Below are positions 14,972 to 20,049 of a stretch of 20,049 nucleotides of DNA, piece after piece (position 1 is the stretch's first letter; each line of letters opens with the position of its first letter). A program made the translations under genes and the position numbers. Origin of the DNA: a virus; the IMG/VR virus record IMGVR_UViG_3300042691_025142, positions 1-20,049 of that record, one strand, 5' to 3'. Below the pieces are notes generated by a model. It saw only the letters and a list, made by a program, of their open reading frames with translations, searched no databases and was not told the origin of the DNA.

Positions 14972-15328
14972 TTATACCTCAAAAAAGTGGTTTATGAAGT
15001 CTTTTTGTTTCTTAATAGCCTTTTTTAACTCAATCGACTCAGTTGTAGTTTCTTGTGTAACTGGAGCGGGCGTTGGCTTCGTAATAGGTTTCTTAGAAGA
15101 CGTTGTTTTACCAACGATAAAACCCGCGGTCGTAATACCTGCATCGGCACCCATATTATACAAACGATTGTTAGTATTAGAACGTACGAAATATATTGGA
15201 TAATCACGAGTTTCAGTATCGATACGTTCAACGATACCAATATCTTTTTGACCTATCCAGTCAAATTGAACACTATCATTTATAGAGTAAATTACTTCTT
15301 TTGTGAAGTTGTTTTTTAATTTGGGCAT
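14972..15328 (-). CDS. Small SH3/Tudor-like protein, unknown role
   Basis: 118 residues. The first 60 residues (VIYSINDSVQFDWIGQKDIG, then IVERI and IYFVRSN) look like a small beta-barrel of the SH3/KOW/Tudor kind, often protein- or nucleic-acid binding. A Thr/Pro/Lys-rich linker (about 75-95) precedes a short charged C-terminal helix (SIELKKAIKKQKDFINHFF). It is the last gene of the small-gene cluster, overlapping the previous one by 13 nt. The family is not recognised; the fold guess rests on residue pattern alone. Confidence 0.65.
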   Translation of the reverse strand: MPKLKNNFTKEVIYSINDSVQFDWIGQKDIGIVERIDTETRDYPIYFVRSNTNNRLYNMGADAGITTAGFIVGKTTSSKKPITKPTPAPVTQETTTESIELKKAIKKQKDFINHFFEV

Positions 15329-15717
15329 AATGGAGTCGTATTTGATAAGATACTATACACTAAGTAATATCGTTCCTCTACTTGTTTAGGCTTACGTGCT
15401 CGCATCCTACAAAGGATATTACCGTCATGAAATAATTTGTCCATGTATAGTCTAATAGCTTTTAAGGAATGAGAATATACATGCATTTCATCTTCGTAAA
15501 ATACCGAATGTAATACTCCCATTCCTTTAAATTCTATTGTTTGTGCCATTAATGGCATTTGGTCAGCTTCTTGTTCTAACGCAATAAAATGATGAAGAGT
15601 CTTTTCGACACCAGCGTTACATACACTGTCGACAAACGCAATTTTCTCAGCTGCGGTTAAGCATCTGAAATAATTAAATTCGTCTTGACCGTATTTATAT
15701 AAATCCTTTATTTGCAT
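15316..15717 (-). CDS. Hypothetical protein in small-gene cluster
   Basis: 133 residues, not recognised. The N-terminal half is helical (FRCLTAAEKIAFVDSVCNAG, then VEKTLHHFIALEQEAD) and the middle is mixed. The C-terminus carries a basic segment (RMRARKPKQVEERYYLVYSI). Four cysteines are spread out without a zinc pattern. No signal or membrane segment. It overlaps both neighbours (13 and 23 nt), which supports its frame and cotranslation. It may be an early host-takeover protein, as such overlapping small genes often are, but this is context only. Confidence 0.65.
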   Translation of the reverse strand: MQIKDLYKYGQDEFNYFRCLTAAEKIAFVDSVCNAGVEKTLHHFIALEQEADQMPLMAQTIEFKGMGVLHSVFYEDEMHVYSHSLKAIRLYMDKLFHDGNILCRMRARKPKQVEERYYLVYSILSNTTPLCPN

Positions 15718-15886
15718 ACTCAGTCCAAATAGTATATGCTACAACTGCATAGTCTAAACCTTCGTTACGAAATACATCTTTAAATTGTGTTAAATACAAT
15801 TTAAGTTCATGTAAACAAGCATCTTTGCTCATACATTTTTTAATGATGGAGATAATTTCCTCCTTCTGTACTTTCGTAAATTCCAT
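15695..15886 (-). CDS. Hypothetical small acidic-helical protein
   Basis: 63 residues, unrecognised. Mostly helical (KVQKEEIISIIKKCMSKDAC and ELKLYLTQFKDVF), ending with a hydrophobic aromatic stretch AVVAYTIWTEYANKGF. No clear Shine-Dalgarno precedes the ATG. It overlaps the next gene by 23 nt and follows the previous by 9 nt, so it is embedded in the cluster. Confidence 0.6.
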   Translation of the reverse strand: MEFTKVQKEEIISIIKKCMSKDACLHELKLYLTQFKDVFRNEGLDYAVVAYTIWTEYANKGFI

Positions 15887-15895
15887 TTTATATAA

Positions 15896-16171
15896 TTATT
15901 TTTGTGAACGGTTTATGATACCTAAACGGTATGCTTTATTAACAGCTGAAATAGCTTCGTTTGCAGTTTCTGCAATACGATTCAATTCTGTTAATGTAAC
16001 TGGAAATTGTTGATTTCCGATATAAAGAGTGCCTACTGGCATGCCTTTATAATTGTCCTTAAGTTTTTCAATATCGACAGAAAAATCTATTTCGAAATCG
16101 ATTGAATTCATGTACTTGCCTAAGTGTTTTACACGCGACTCGTCGACCGCGTATTTTTGATTAATACTCAT
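15896..16171 (-). CDS. Hypothetical small protein after methyltransferase
   Basis: 91 residues, not recognised. Its centre is beta-like (DFEIDFSVDIEKLKDNYKGM, then PVGTLYIGNQQFPVTLTEL) and it ends in a helix NRIAETANEAISAVNKAYRL followed by a basic tail. No membrane or metal motif. The start overlaps the methyltransferase 3' end by 11 nt, which supports the reading frame and coupled translation. Confidence 0.65.
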   Translation of the reverse strand: MSINQKYAVDESRVKHLGKYMNSIDFEIDFSVDIEKLKDNYKGMPVGTLYIGNQQFPVTLTELNRIAETANEAISAVNKAYRLGIINRSQK

Positions 16172-16829
16172 ATGGTTTTAAAATTATTAGTTTGTATGTG
16201 TTTGGAATAGAGCTAGCATCTAAAATAAAATTATGATTTTTCAATATACGATTAAGTATAATACCAAAATCATATGATAATATATTAGAATCTAGCGTGA
16301 AATCTTGTCTTAAAAATGTTACTATAACTCCTTTACGTGAATGACGTAACATTAATTCGATACTGTTACATAGATAGCTGTAAGGGTCAATTGTTTGTTC
16401 TGGCGAATACATTACATCAAATGATGATACTGAAACGGACCAATCTCGTATAATGGTCGGTTCTAATGTAAACCAATCTTGATTTAAGATGTTTATAGTA
16501 GGATATTTACTTTTACCTACATGATAAAGTACATTGCTAATTTCGATGCCTAAATATTTAGAGATATCTCTTTCACTACGTACTAATTCTCCAAATAGGT
16601 CACCTCTGCCACATCCAAAATCTATAATAGAATCTGTTTTACCTACAGTGCTTAATACATTTTGATATGTATATTCTTGGCTATAAGTATCAATAAATCC
16701 AACTGTAGATGCACCATAAGTTAAATGTTCAGTAAATTCCGGTGCAACAGATTGACTCATAGGAGTCTGTGCCTCTATTAGAGGTATATTAGCTTGTTTA
16801 CGTATTTTAGAAATTAAATCTTTAAGCAT
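16161..16829 (-). CDS. Class I SAM-dependent methyltransferase-like protein
   Basis: 222 residues. Motif I for SAM binding, SIIDFGCGRGDLFGEL (67-82), and the acidic motif II loop YLGIEIS (92-98) are clear, in a Rossmann-type arrangement. The later strand-helix pattern (SSFDVMYSPEQ, then GVIVTFLRQDF) fits the same fold. No DPPY or NPPF motif of DNA amino-methyltransferases and no Pro-Cys of cytosine-5 enzymes is visible, so the substrate is unknown; a small molecule, RNA or protein target is possible. The first 40 residues are a separate helical extension. It overlaps both neighbours by about 10 nt. Confidence 0.8.
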   Translation of the reverse strand: MLKDLISKIRKQANIPLIEAQTPMSQSVAPEFTEHLTYGASTVGFIDTYSQEYTYQNVLSTVGKTDSIIDFGCGRGDLFGELVRSERDISKYLGIEISNVLYHVGKSKYPTINILNQDWFTLEPTIIRDWSVSVSSFDVMYSPEQTIDPYSYLCNSIELMLRHSRKGVIVTFLRQDFTLDSNILSYDFGIILNRILKNHNFILDASSIPNTYKLIILKPYEY

Positions 16830-17112
16830 GTTGTTTACGTTTACCGCGAGTTGTACGATTAGTTATACGATTGCTTTTACTTTCGAAATCTGCTAAATCC
16901 ATTCGGTCTGGATGTGTTCGATTAAAGTTTTGTGTAATCTTTAATGCTTCAGATGCGTATTTCCAAGCAGTTTCTTCATCGGCTGTTTCAGGATAGAAAT
17001 ATTCTGCTACGATAGCTTCTTCATTATGCATTACATAAATACTACCATCAACATCTCTTTCGATATATGCCTTAGGCAGTTTGGATAATACCTTCTTCTT
17101 GAACTTGTTCAT
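16822..17112 (-). CDS. Hypothetical small basic-tailed protein
   Basis: 96 residues from the ATG at 17112 (MNKFKKKVLSKLP), unrecognised. This start follows TTAGAGGAA directly; an ATG at 17130 and a TTG at 17139 are in frame but lengthen the overlap with the upstream gene. It shows a beta-like middle (GSIYVMHNEEAIVAEYF), a helix DEETAWKYASEALKITQNF and a very basic C-terminus (NRITNRTTRGKRKQH) that may bind nucleic acid. It overlaps both neighbours, by 41 nt and 8 nt. Confidence 0.65.
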   Translation of the reverse strand: MNKFKKKVLSKLPKAYIERDVDGSIYVMHNEEAIVAEYFYPETADEETAWKYASEALKITQNFNRTHPDRMDLADFESKSNRITNRTTRGKRKQHA

Positions 17113-17368
17113 TTCCTCTAATATTAGCATCGAAGCCAAAACGTAAATTGCTTACGATTTGCGGAGCAATTGTTGCTGTTTTGTCAGAATCGATAAAAAT
17201 TTGACGGTCTTGTTCGTTAACTGGTACATATATGTATAATGAGCCATGTTCGGCTCTAACGTCATAAGTATAAACACCGCGTTTAACTGTATGGCGATTT
17301 TCAACTACGCCAAATAACCATTTGTCATGATACCAAAATACTACTCTTGTTCCTAATGGATATTTCAT
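17072..17368 (-). CDS. Small SH3/Tudor-like protein
   Basis: 98 residues. The N-terminal half (YPLGTRVVFWYHDKWLFGVV, then ENRHTVKRGVYTYDVRAEHG) reads as a small beta-barrel of SH3/Tudor/KOW type, with a conserved-looking turn PLGTRVVFWYHDKW. The rest (about 60-98) is acidic and probably disordered. It is the second gene of this transcript, 3 nt after the DUF4494-like gene. The product of 15328-14972 shares the small-barrel character but not obvious sequence identity. The binding partner is unknown. Confidence 0.65.
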   Translation of the reverse strand: MKYPLGTRVVFWYHDKWLFGVVENRHTVKRGVYTYDVRAEHGSLYIYVPVNEQDRQIFIDSDKTATIAPQIVSNLRFGFDANIRGNEQVQEEGIIQTA

Positions 17369-17371
17369 AGT

Positions 17372-17575
17372 TTAGGCATTAATGATTTTAACGATTTTAC
17401 TTTGCGATACGCTTTTAACTTCGAAATCAATTGCTTGGCCTGCAAAATCTTCGGCTACCAATTGTTCGGCATGTGTAACTGATTCTGCCCTTACTAAATA
17501 AGCTTCAGTGGCATACTTTTCTTTTTTAGCACCTGGGTCGGATACTAGCATTTTTACTTTTGCTGTGTAATACAT
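17372..17575 (-). CDS. DUF4494-like small protein
   Basis: 67 residues. The pattern is YYTAKVKMLV, then KKEKYATEAYLVRAESVTHA followed by EQLVAEDF, then IDFEVKSVSQSKIVKII. It follows the arrangement of DUF4494 proteins, which are nearly confined to Bacteroidota chromosomes, mobile elements and phages (TEPYLVDALSFTEAEARI is the family's remembered hallmark). It is shorter than most members, lacking the C-terminal part. Function is undefined. It is the first gene after a class-A promoter and so probably early. I use it as one of three indications of the host phylum. Confidence 0.7.
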   Translation of the reverse strand: MYYTAKVKMLVSDPGAKKEKYATEAYLVRAESVTHAEQLVAEDFAGQAIDFEVKSVSQSKIVKIINA

Positions 17576-17599
17576 AACTTGTTATTAATTTAATTGAAA

Positions 17600-17632
17600 A
17601 TAAATATAAAATGATTTTTGAATAAAATCAAA
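17600..17632 (-). promoter_or_regulatory. Bacteroidota-type promoter of small-gene cluster (class A)
   Basis: TTTG (17629-17632, minus strand), exactly 20 nt, TATATTTA (17601-17608), then T. The ATG at 17575 is 24 nt further on, without a Shine-Dalgarno. The site lies in the 68-nt gap between two genes and should drive 17575 down to 14972. Confidence 0.65.
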
Positions 17633-17643
17633 TGAATTGTAAC

Positions 17644-18021
17644 TTATTGTTTTGGGATAGGCATGCTACGACGGCCGCCTCTTGTACGCATTGATTCTAA
17701 TTCTTCAGAAACGTCTACATCGGCTTTAGCCATATGATATAAAACGTTGCTTGGTTCCAATGCCGATACCAAATTACGCATTAAACGATTTGCGGTTTCT
17801 GGGTCTTGTGATGCATTAGCATCTTTTGCTAGTTTTGCTAATTGTGTTAAACGATTTGCAATTGAATCACGTAATGTTGAACGATTATAAGAACCAAAGC
17901 CTTTAACGATTAATTCTGGGTCGTTAGGGTCTACATTCTTCGGATTAGCTAGTGTTCCGTATTTACTAGCGCTTTCCATTAATTTTTCATATTCTTCTCG
18001 TATGATAGCTCTTATATTCAT
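17644..18021 (-). CDS. Hypothetical helical protein
   Basis: 125 residues from the ATG at 18021, chosen because it directly follows AAAGAGAAAAAA and avoids overlap with the upstream membrane protein; an in-frame upstream ATG at 18063 would add 14 residues, inside that gene. It begins MNIRAIIREEYEKLMESASK, an amphipathic helix, then DPNDPELIVKGFGSYNRSTL and a helical core (ANRLTQLAKLAKDANAS, NRLMRNLVSALEPS). The C-terminus is basic (RTRGGRRSMPIPKQ). Helix openings like MNIRAIIREEYE recur in small proteins of marine phages, in my recollection. Function unknown. Confidence 0.72.
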   Translation of the reverse strand: MNIRAIIREEYEKLMESASKYGTLANPKNVDPNDPELIVKGFGSYNRSTLRDSIANRLTQLAKLAKDANASQDPETANRLMRNLVSALEPSNVLYHMAKADVDVSEELESMRTRGGRRSMPIPKQ

Positions 18022-18031
18022 TTTTTTCTCT

Positions 18032-18283
18032 TTATGATACAAATAATTTAACAATAATACCAACTAACGCCGCATATACAATCCAAAATGCTTTTGTTGC
18101 ACCTTGACGAAATTCCGTATTTCTATTAACACGAGCAATAGCTCCGTTATCCGGGTCTAATAGTTGAACTTTAATTTCACGTATATCTGTATGTAAATCA
18201 TCGTGTCTACGTGACAATTGTTCTAAATCTCGTTTTAATATGTTCAACTCATTCGTTATGTCAACGTTAGTTGGTCTTGCCAT
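18032..18283 (-). CDS. Small tail-anchored coiled-coil membrane protein
   Basis: 83 residues. Residues about 10-40 are a coiled coil (NELNILKRDLEQLSRRHDDL, then HTDIREIKVQLL). Residues about 64-82 (KAFWIVYAALVGIIVKLFV) are one hydrophobic helix at the extreme C-terminus. This coil-then-anchor layout is found in phage proteins such as holin or hemolysin XhlA-like products, which work with the lysis apparatus. XhlA is of similar length and layout, so lysis accessory function is a candidate, but no endolysin is seen in this window. The Shine-Dalgarno is AAAGGATA. Confidence 0.75.
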   Translation of the reverse strand: MARPTNVDITNELNILKRDLEQLSRRHDDLHTDIREIKVQLLDPDNGAIARVNRNTEFRQGATKAFWIVYAALVGIIVKLFVS

Positions 18284-18297
18284 TTTACAATATCCTT

Positions 18298-18486
18298 TTA
18301 TGCGCCTTTAGCTTCTGTTACAGATACTTTTCTGTATTCAGTTACTAGCTTTTTTAGTTCACCAATAGCTTTTCTTGCTTTAGAACCTGCAGATTTGTTT
18401 CCTTTAGTAATGAATTTATCGTGATGTTCTTCGAATTCATTCCATAAGGTTTTCATGTTTGTAAATAATTCAGATGTTGATGTCAT
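18298..18486 (-). CDS. Histone H1-like (Hc1-type) small protein
   Basis: 62 residues. The segment TKGNKSAGSKARKAIGELKK and then LVTEYRKVSVTEAK (27-60) closely follows the pattern of bacterial Hc1/histone H1-like proteins common in Bacteroidota, where KGNKAAGxRARK is followed by a helix and EFRKVS. The N-terminal half (LFTNMKTLWNEFEEHHDKF) is the family's amphipathic helix. The Lys/Ala/Pro-rich tail of chlamydial Hc1 is absent. It may bind DNA or nucleoid, either to reorganise host DNA or to pack phage DNA. An excellent Shine-Dalgarno AAAGGAGA lies 7 nt before the ATG, which suggests strong expression. It sits next to another very basic small gene. Confidence 0.75.
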   Translation of the reverse strand: MTSTSELFTNMKTLWNEFEEHHDKFITKGNKSAGSKARKAIGELKKLVTEYRKVSVTEAKGA

Positions 18487-18532
18487 AACTTAATCTCCTT
18501 TAAAATATATATCTAAACGTCAAAAAAATTGG

Positions 18533-18682
18533 TTATCTACCCTGACCGCGATAACGTTTTTTATAGTTTTTAGATGTTTTAAGCTTGCTCGATTTCTTTT
18601 TAGAATGAACGCCTTTTCTATTTACTTTTGGTTTTTCAACGCGAACAGGAGCCGCGCTCGTTTTTTTGTTAGCTTTTGCCAT
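18533..18682 (-). CDS. Very basic 49-residue protein
   Basis: I read a frame of 49 codons from the ATG at 18682 to the stop at 18533-18535. It starts MAKANKKTSAAPVRVEKPKV and ends KTSKNYKKRYRGQGR. About 40% of residues are Lys or Arg, with no Cys and few acidic residues. The C-terminal motif SKNYKKRYRGQG resembles small basic proteins I recall from other marine phage genomes. It has AAAGGG upstream and a class-B motif 20 nt before its ATG. Likely nucleic-acid binding (or ribosome/RNA polymerase associated); inferred from charge alone. Confidence 0.75.
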   Translation of the reverse strand: MAKANKKTSAAPVRVEKPKVNRKGVHSKKKSSKLKTSKNYKKRYRGQGR

Positions 18683-18702
18683 TATTTATCACCCTTTTGG
18701 TA

Positions 18703-18712
18703 ATAAATATAT
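18703..18712 (-). promoter_or_regulatory. Candidate late promoter of basic/Hc1 genes (class B)
   Basis: ATATATTTAT on the minus strand lies in the 35-nt gap before the ATG at 18682 (20 nt between). No TTG or TTTG at 20 nt spacing; a TTG sits 15 nt upstream, off register. The downstream genes are the basic protein and the Hc1-like protein, so late expression with virion DNA would make sense. Inferred. Confidence 0.45.
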
Positions 18713-18717
18713 GTTAT

Positions 18718-18963
18718 CTAACGAATCAACTTAACACATCTATGGTCTAAACCAATCAATCCAAATAAGTGCTTTAAAGCTTTGATATTTTCTTTATGTT
18801 GCGGATTAGAATGTTCACAATATACCTTCATATCTTGCCATCCACTTTTATACGGACTAACAATCAATAAACGATATGTATGTAAATAAGGATATGTGGT
18901 ACCATTCTCATAAACGGCCCGTTTGACCCCATTTATCTCAACGTATTTGGTAATTTCCGGCAT
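18718..18963 (-). CDS. Hypothetical small protein
   Basis: 81 residues, unrecognised. The N-terminus shows two beta strands (ITKYVEINGVKRAVYENGTT), then YPYLHTYRLLIVSPYKSGWQ, which reads like strand-rich substrate-binding or nucleic-acid-binding small folds, and a helical C-terminus (KENIKALKHLFGLIGLDHRC). A cysteine/histidine group (Cys49, His51, His56) is not a clear metal site. It follows the DksA-like gene by 4 nt, so it shares its transcript. No signal or membrane segment. Confidence 0.65.
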   Translation of the reverse strand: MPEITKYVEINGVKRAVYENGTTYPYLHTYRLLIVSPYKSGWQDMKVYCEHSNPQHKENIKALKHLFGLIGLDHRCVKLIR

Positions 18964-18967
18964 TGCT

Positions 18968-19198
18968 TTATACTTTTATTAAGTTACTTCTATACCCAGA
19001 TCTACGGTCCATTGAATGGAGTTTCTTGGCTAATATCGGGTCTTTTATTACTTCATGTTCCAAATACTCTGTTTTACCGGCAAGTATATTACGAACATAC
19101 CAGCGTTCGGTAGTAGAATGTTTAGTACATGTAGTTGTAGTAGGAATAGCTTTTAGACGACCTTCTGGGATAGGTTCGTTACATACTTTACAATTCAT
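18968..19198 (-). CDS. DksA/TraR-like zinc-finger protein
   Basis: 76 residues. The N-terminus MNCKVCNEPIPEGRLKAIPT, with Cys3, Cys6, Cys24 and His27 as ligands, matches the DksA/TraR C4-type zinc finger (CxxCxxxIPxxRLxAxP...C), here with Cys-x2-His for the second pair. The long N-terminal coiled coil of DksA is missing, so it is a bare finger with a helical C-terminus (EYLEHEVIKDPILAKKLHSM). DksA-type proteins act in the secondary channel of RNA polymerase, but without the coiled coil that role is doubtful; it may bind nucleic acid or protein. It has its own class-A promoter and is the first gene of that unit. Confidence 0.75.
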   Translation of the reverse strand: MNCKVCNEPIPEGRLKAIPTTTTCTKHSTTERWYVRNILAGKTEYLEHEVIKDPILAKKLHSMDRRSGYRSNLIKV

Positions 19199-19214
19199 AT
19201 TCTTATTATTTTAT

Positions 19215-19247
19215 ATAAAGATAATGAACTTGAATCGTAAAAACAAA
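19215..19247 (-). promoter_or_regulatory. Bacteroidota-type promoter of DksA-like gene (class A)
   Basis: TTTG (19244-19247, minus strand), exactly 20 nt, TATCTTTA (19216-19223), then T. The ATG at 19198 is 16 nt past the motif. It lies in the 66-nt gap between genes, with spacing identical to the three other class-A sites. Confidence 0.65.
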
Positions 19248-19264
19248 TAAATTGTAAGAATTAG

Positions 19265-19732
19265 TTAGAATCCTTTTTTAGCATTCGCTGCTTTTTGTTT
19301 AGCAATCTTAGCAGCTAGTTGTGCAGCCTTCTCTTCTTCAGCGGCTATCTTTTGCTTCATTGTAGCTAATTTATCTTGGTCAGCCGATATGTCTTCAGAT
19401 AAACCTTTTAATTCGGCATACATATATTCGGCGGCTACTTGCAAATCGTATTTGGCTTTAGTTATTTTAGATTCAATCCATTCAGGTAAATCAATATCAC
19501 GTTGAATCATTTTATATAATCCGTAAGCGTATTGAGCAGCTAATGCCGCATCTGACTTAGCCATACTACCTTCATATGATTGAATACTAAGTTCATCATT
19601 TTCATTTACGTGTAAAGCAGCTAAGTATTTTTTCAATGATTCTTTATTACCGGCAGTTGCACCAACTCTTTTACCAGAATCTTTTTTATATACTACGTAT
19701 TTATCACCTTGTTTTTCGTATCTATATGGCAT
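19265..19732 (-). CDS. Helical protein, possibly virion-related
   Basis: 155 residues. It opens with YRYEKQGDKYVVYKKDSGKR and then GNKESLKKYLAALHVNE, a small beta-plus-helix motif. It continues with AALAAQYAYGLYKMI and DLPEWIESKITKAKYDLQVA (about 63-100), a helix pair that I recall in head-related proteins of marine myoviruses, and ends in a Lys/Ala-rich coiled coil (EDISADQDKLATMKQKIAAE onward). It has AAAAGGAC as Shine-Dalgarno and a class-B motif upstream. A structural or scaffolding role is possible; I could not confirm it. Confidence 0.7.
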   Translation of the reverse strand: MPYRYEKQGDKYVVYKKDSGKRVGATAGNKESLKKYLAALHVNENDELSIQSYEGSMAKSDAALAAQYAYGLYKMIQRDIDLPEWIESKITKAKYDLQVAAEYMYAELKGLSEDISADQDKLATMKQKIAAEEEKAAQLAAKIAKQKAANAKKGF

Positions 19733-19749
19733 TATGTAAGTCCTTTTAT

Positions 19750-19759
19750 ATAAATATTA
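19750..19759 (-). promoter_or_regulatory. Candidate late promoter before gene 19732 (class B)
   Basis: TAATATTTAT on the minus strand, whose TAA is also the stop codon of the preceding gene (19757-19759). The ATG at 19732 follows 17 nt later with AAAAGGA between. No TTG lies 20 nt upstream. Confidence 0.45.
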
Positions 19760-20049
19760 AAACTTTGGTAAATTTAAACGTCTGCCTACAGCGCGCCACT
19801 TACGTAGAATTAATTTTTTATGCTCCGTTTGTATCGTACCCGTATTTTGTAAATAATTTAGATACCAATCGATGGTTTTACTAAATGGTTCGCGTTTATA
19901 TCGAGATACACTGCGCAAACCGTGTAGGTTAGGTTCGATTTCATCTGCTAATACGTAGTATTTCCAATATTCATTCGGTTTACCCGCAATTTCAGCACGC
20001 TTTGCAAAGTTTAAATTGCGATGTTTACCTGGCTTTGCATTAATACCAC
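19757..20049 (-). CDS. C-terminal end of unknown protein (start outside window)
   Basis: A frame of 96 codons runs from the window edge to the TAA at 19757-19759, so the N-terminus is missing. The visible protein opens GINAKPGKHRNLNFAKRAEI, continues GKPNEYWKYYVLADEIEPNL, and ends KWRAVGRRLNLPKF. It is basic, with many aromatic residues. I do not recognise the family. The stop overlaps the class-B motif of the next gene and the gap to that gene is only 24 nt. Confidence 0.7.
   Translation of the reverse strand, partial: GINAKPGKHRNLNFAKRAEIAGKPNEYWKYYVLADEIEPNLHGLRSVSRYKREPFSKTIDWYLNYLQNTGTIQTEHKKLILRKWRAVGRRLNLPKF

Noticed and set aside
15025-15240. Overlapping minus-strand 71-codon frame inside gene 14972-15328
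   Set aside because: Same-strand shadow in another frame, Leu/Arg-rich, without a start site that fits the neighbouring gene chain.
18683-18689. ATAAATA on the minus strand before the 49-residue gene, like the T4 late box
   Set aside because: It touches the ATG itself, so it cannot act as promoter for that gene; the ATATTTAT motif further upstream fits better.

Overview
The window is a segment of a large tailed-phage (myovirus) genome, AT-rich and packed, with all 33 genes I can support on the minus strand. The baseplate genes are of the T4 kind (gp6, gp25 and a gp5-like spike), next to a gp55-like late sigma factor. I infer a Bacteroidota (probably aquatic flavobacterial) host from three signals: four gene-proximal promoters that fit the Bacteroidota pattern TTTG-N20-TAnnTTT, a DUF4494-like small protein, and a histone-H1-like (Hc1-type) small protein. 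Many late genes nevertheless carry clear AAGGA-type Shine-Dalgarno sites, which is unusual for that phylum. No tRNA, rRNA, CRISPR array, integrase or insertion sequence was seen.

Layout in transcription order (right to left). 20049-17644: a truncated unknown gene, a helical 155-residue protein possibly related to virion proteins, a DksA-like zinc-finger protein, a very basic 49-residue protein, an Hc1-like protein and a one-helix membrane protein. 17575-14972: a tight chain of small overlapping genes (DUF4494-like, two SH3/Tudor-like proteins, a SAM-dependent methyltransferase and several unknowns). 14805-13777: a complete UV-damage endonuclease (UvdE) with its own promoter that leaves almost no mRNA leader. 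13635-9731: a small helical protein coupled to a four-helix membrane protein with a long coiled coil, a zinc ribbon, a ClpP protease, an HD-domain phosphohydrolase, a membrane-anchored coiled-coil protein and the late sigma factor. 9705-1: the baseplate/tail module, namely a conserved small protein, gp5-like spike, two small virion-type proteins, gp25, gp6, a DNRLRE-like fibre protein, a protein with a bulb-type (mannose-binding) lectin domain, and the start of another large tail protein.

The regulatory picture is the most interesting part. Two related promoter-like motifs lie just upstream of transcription units. Class A (TTTG or ATTG, exactly 20 nt, then TAT[A/C]TTTA) precedes non-structural genes and looks like a host-sigma promoter. 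Class B ([T/A]ATATTTAT with no -33 element) sits 11-20 nt before start codons, including the heads of the baseplate operon and of the last tail gene. I propose class B as the late promoter read by the gp55-like sigma factor encoded immediately upstream of that operon. Within operons, genes are tightly coupled, with four TAATG stop/start overlaps.
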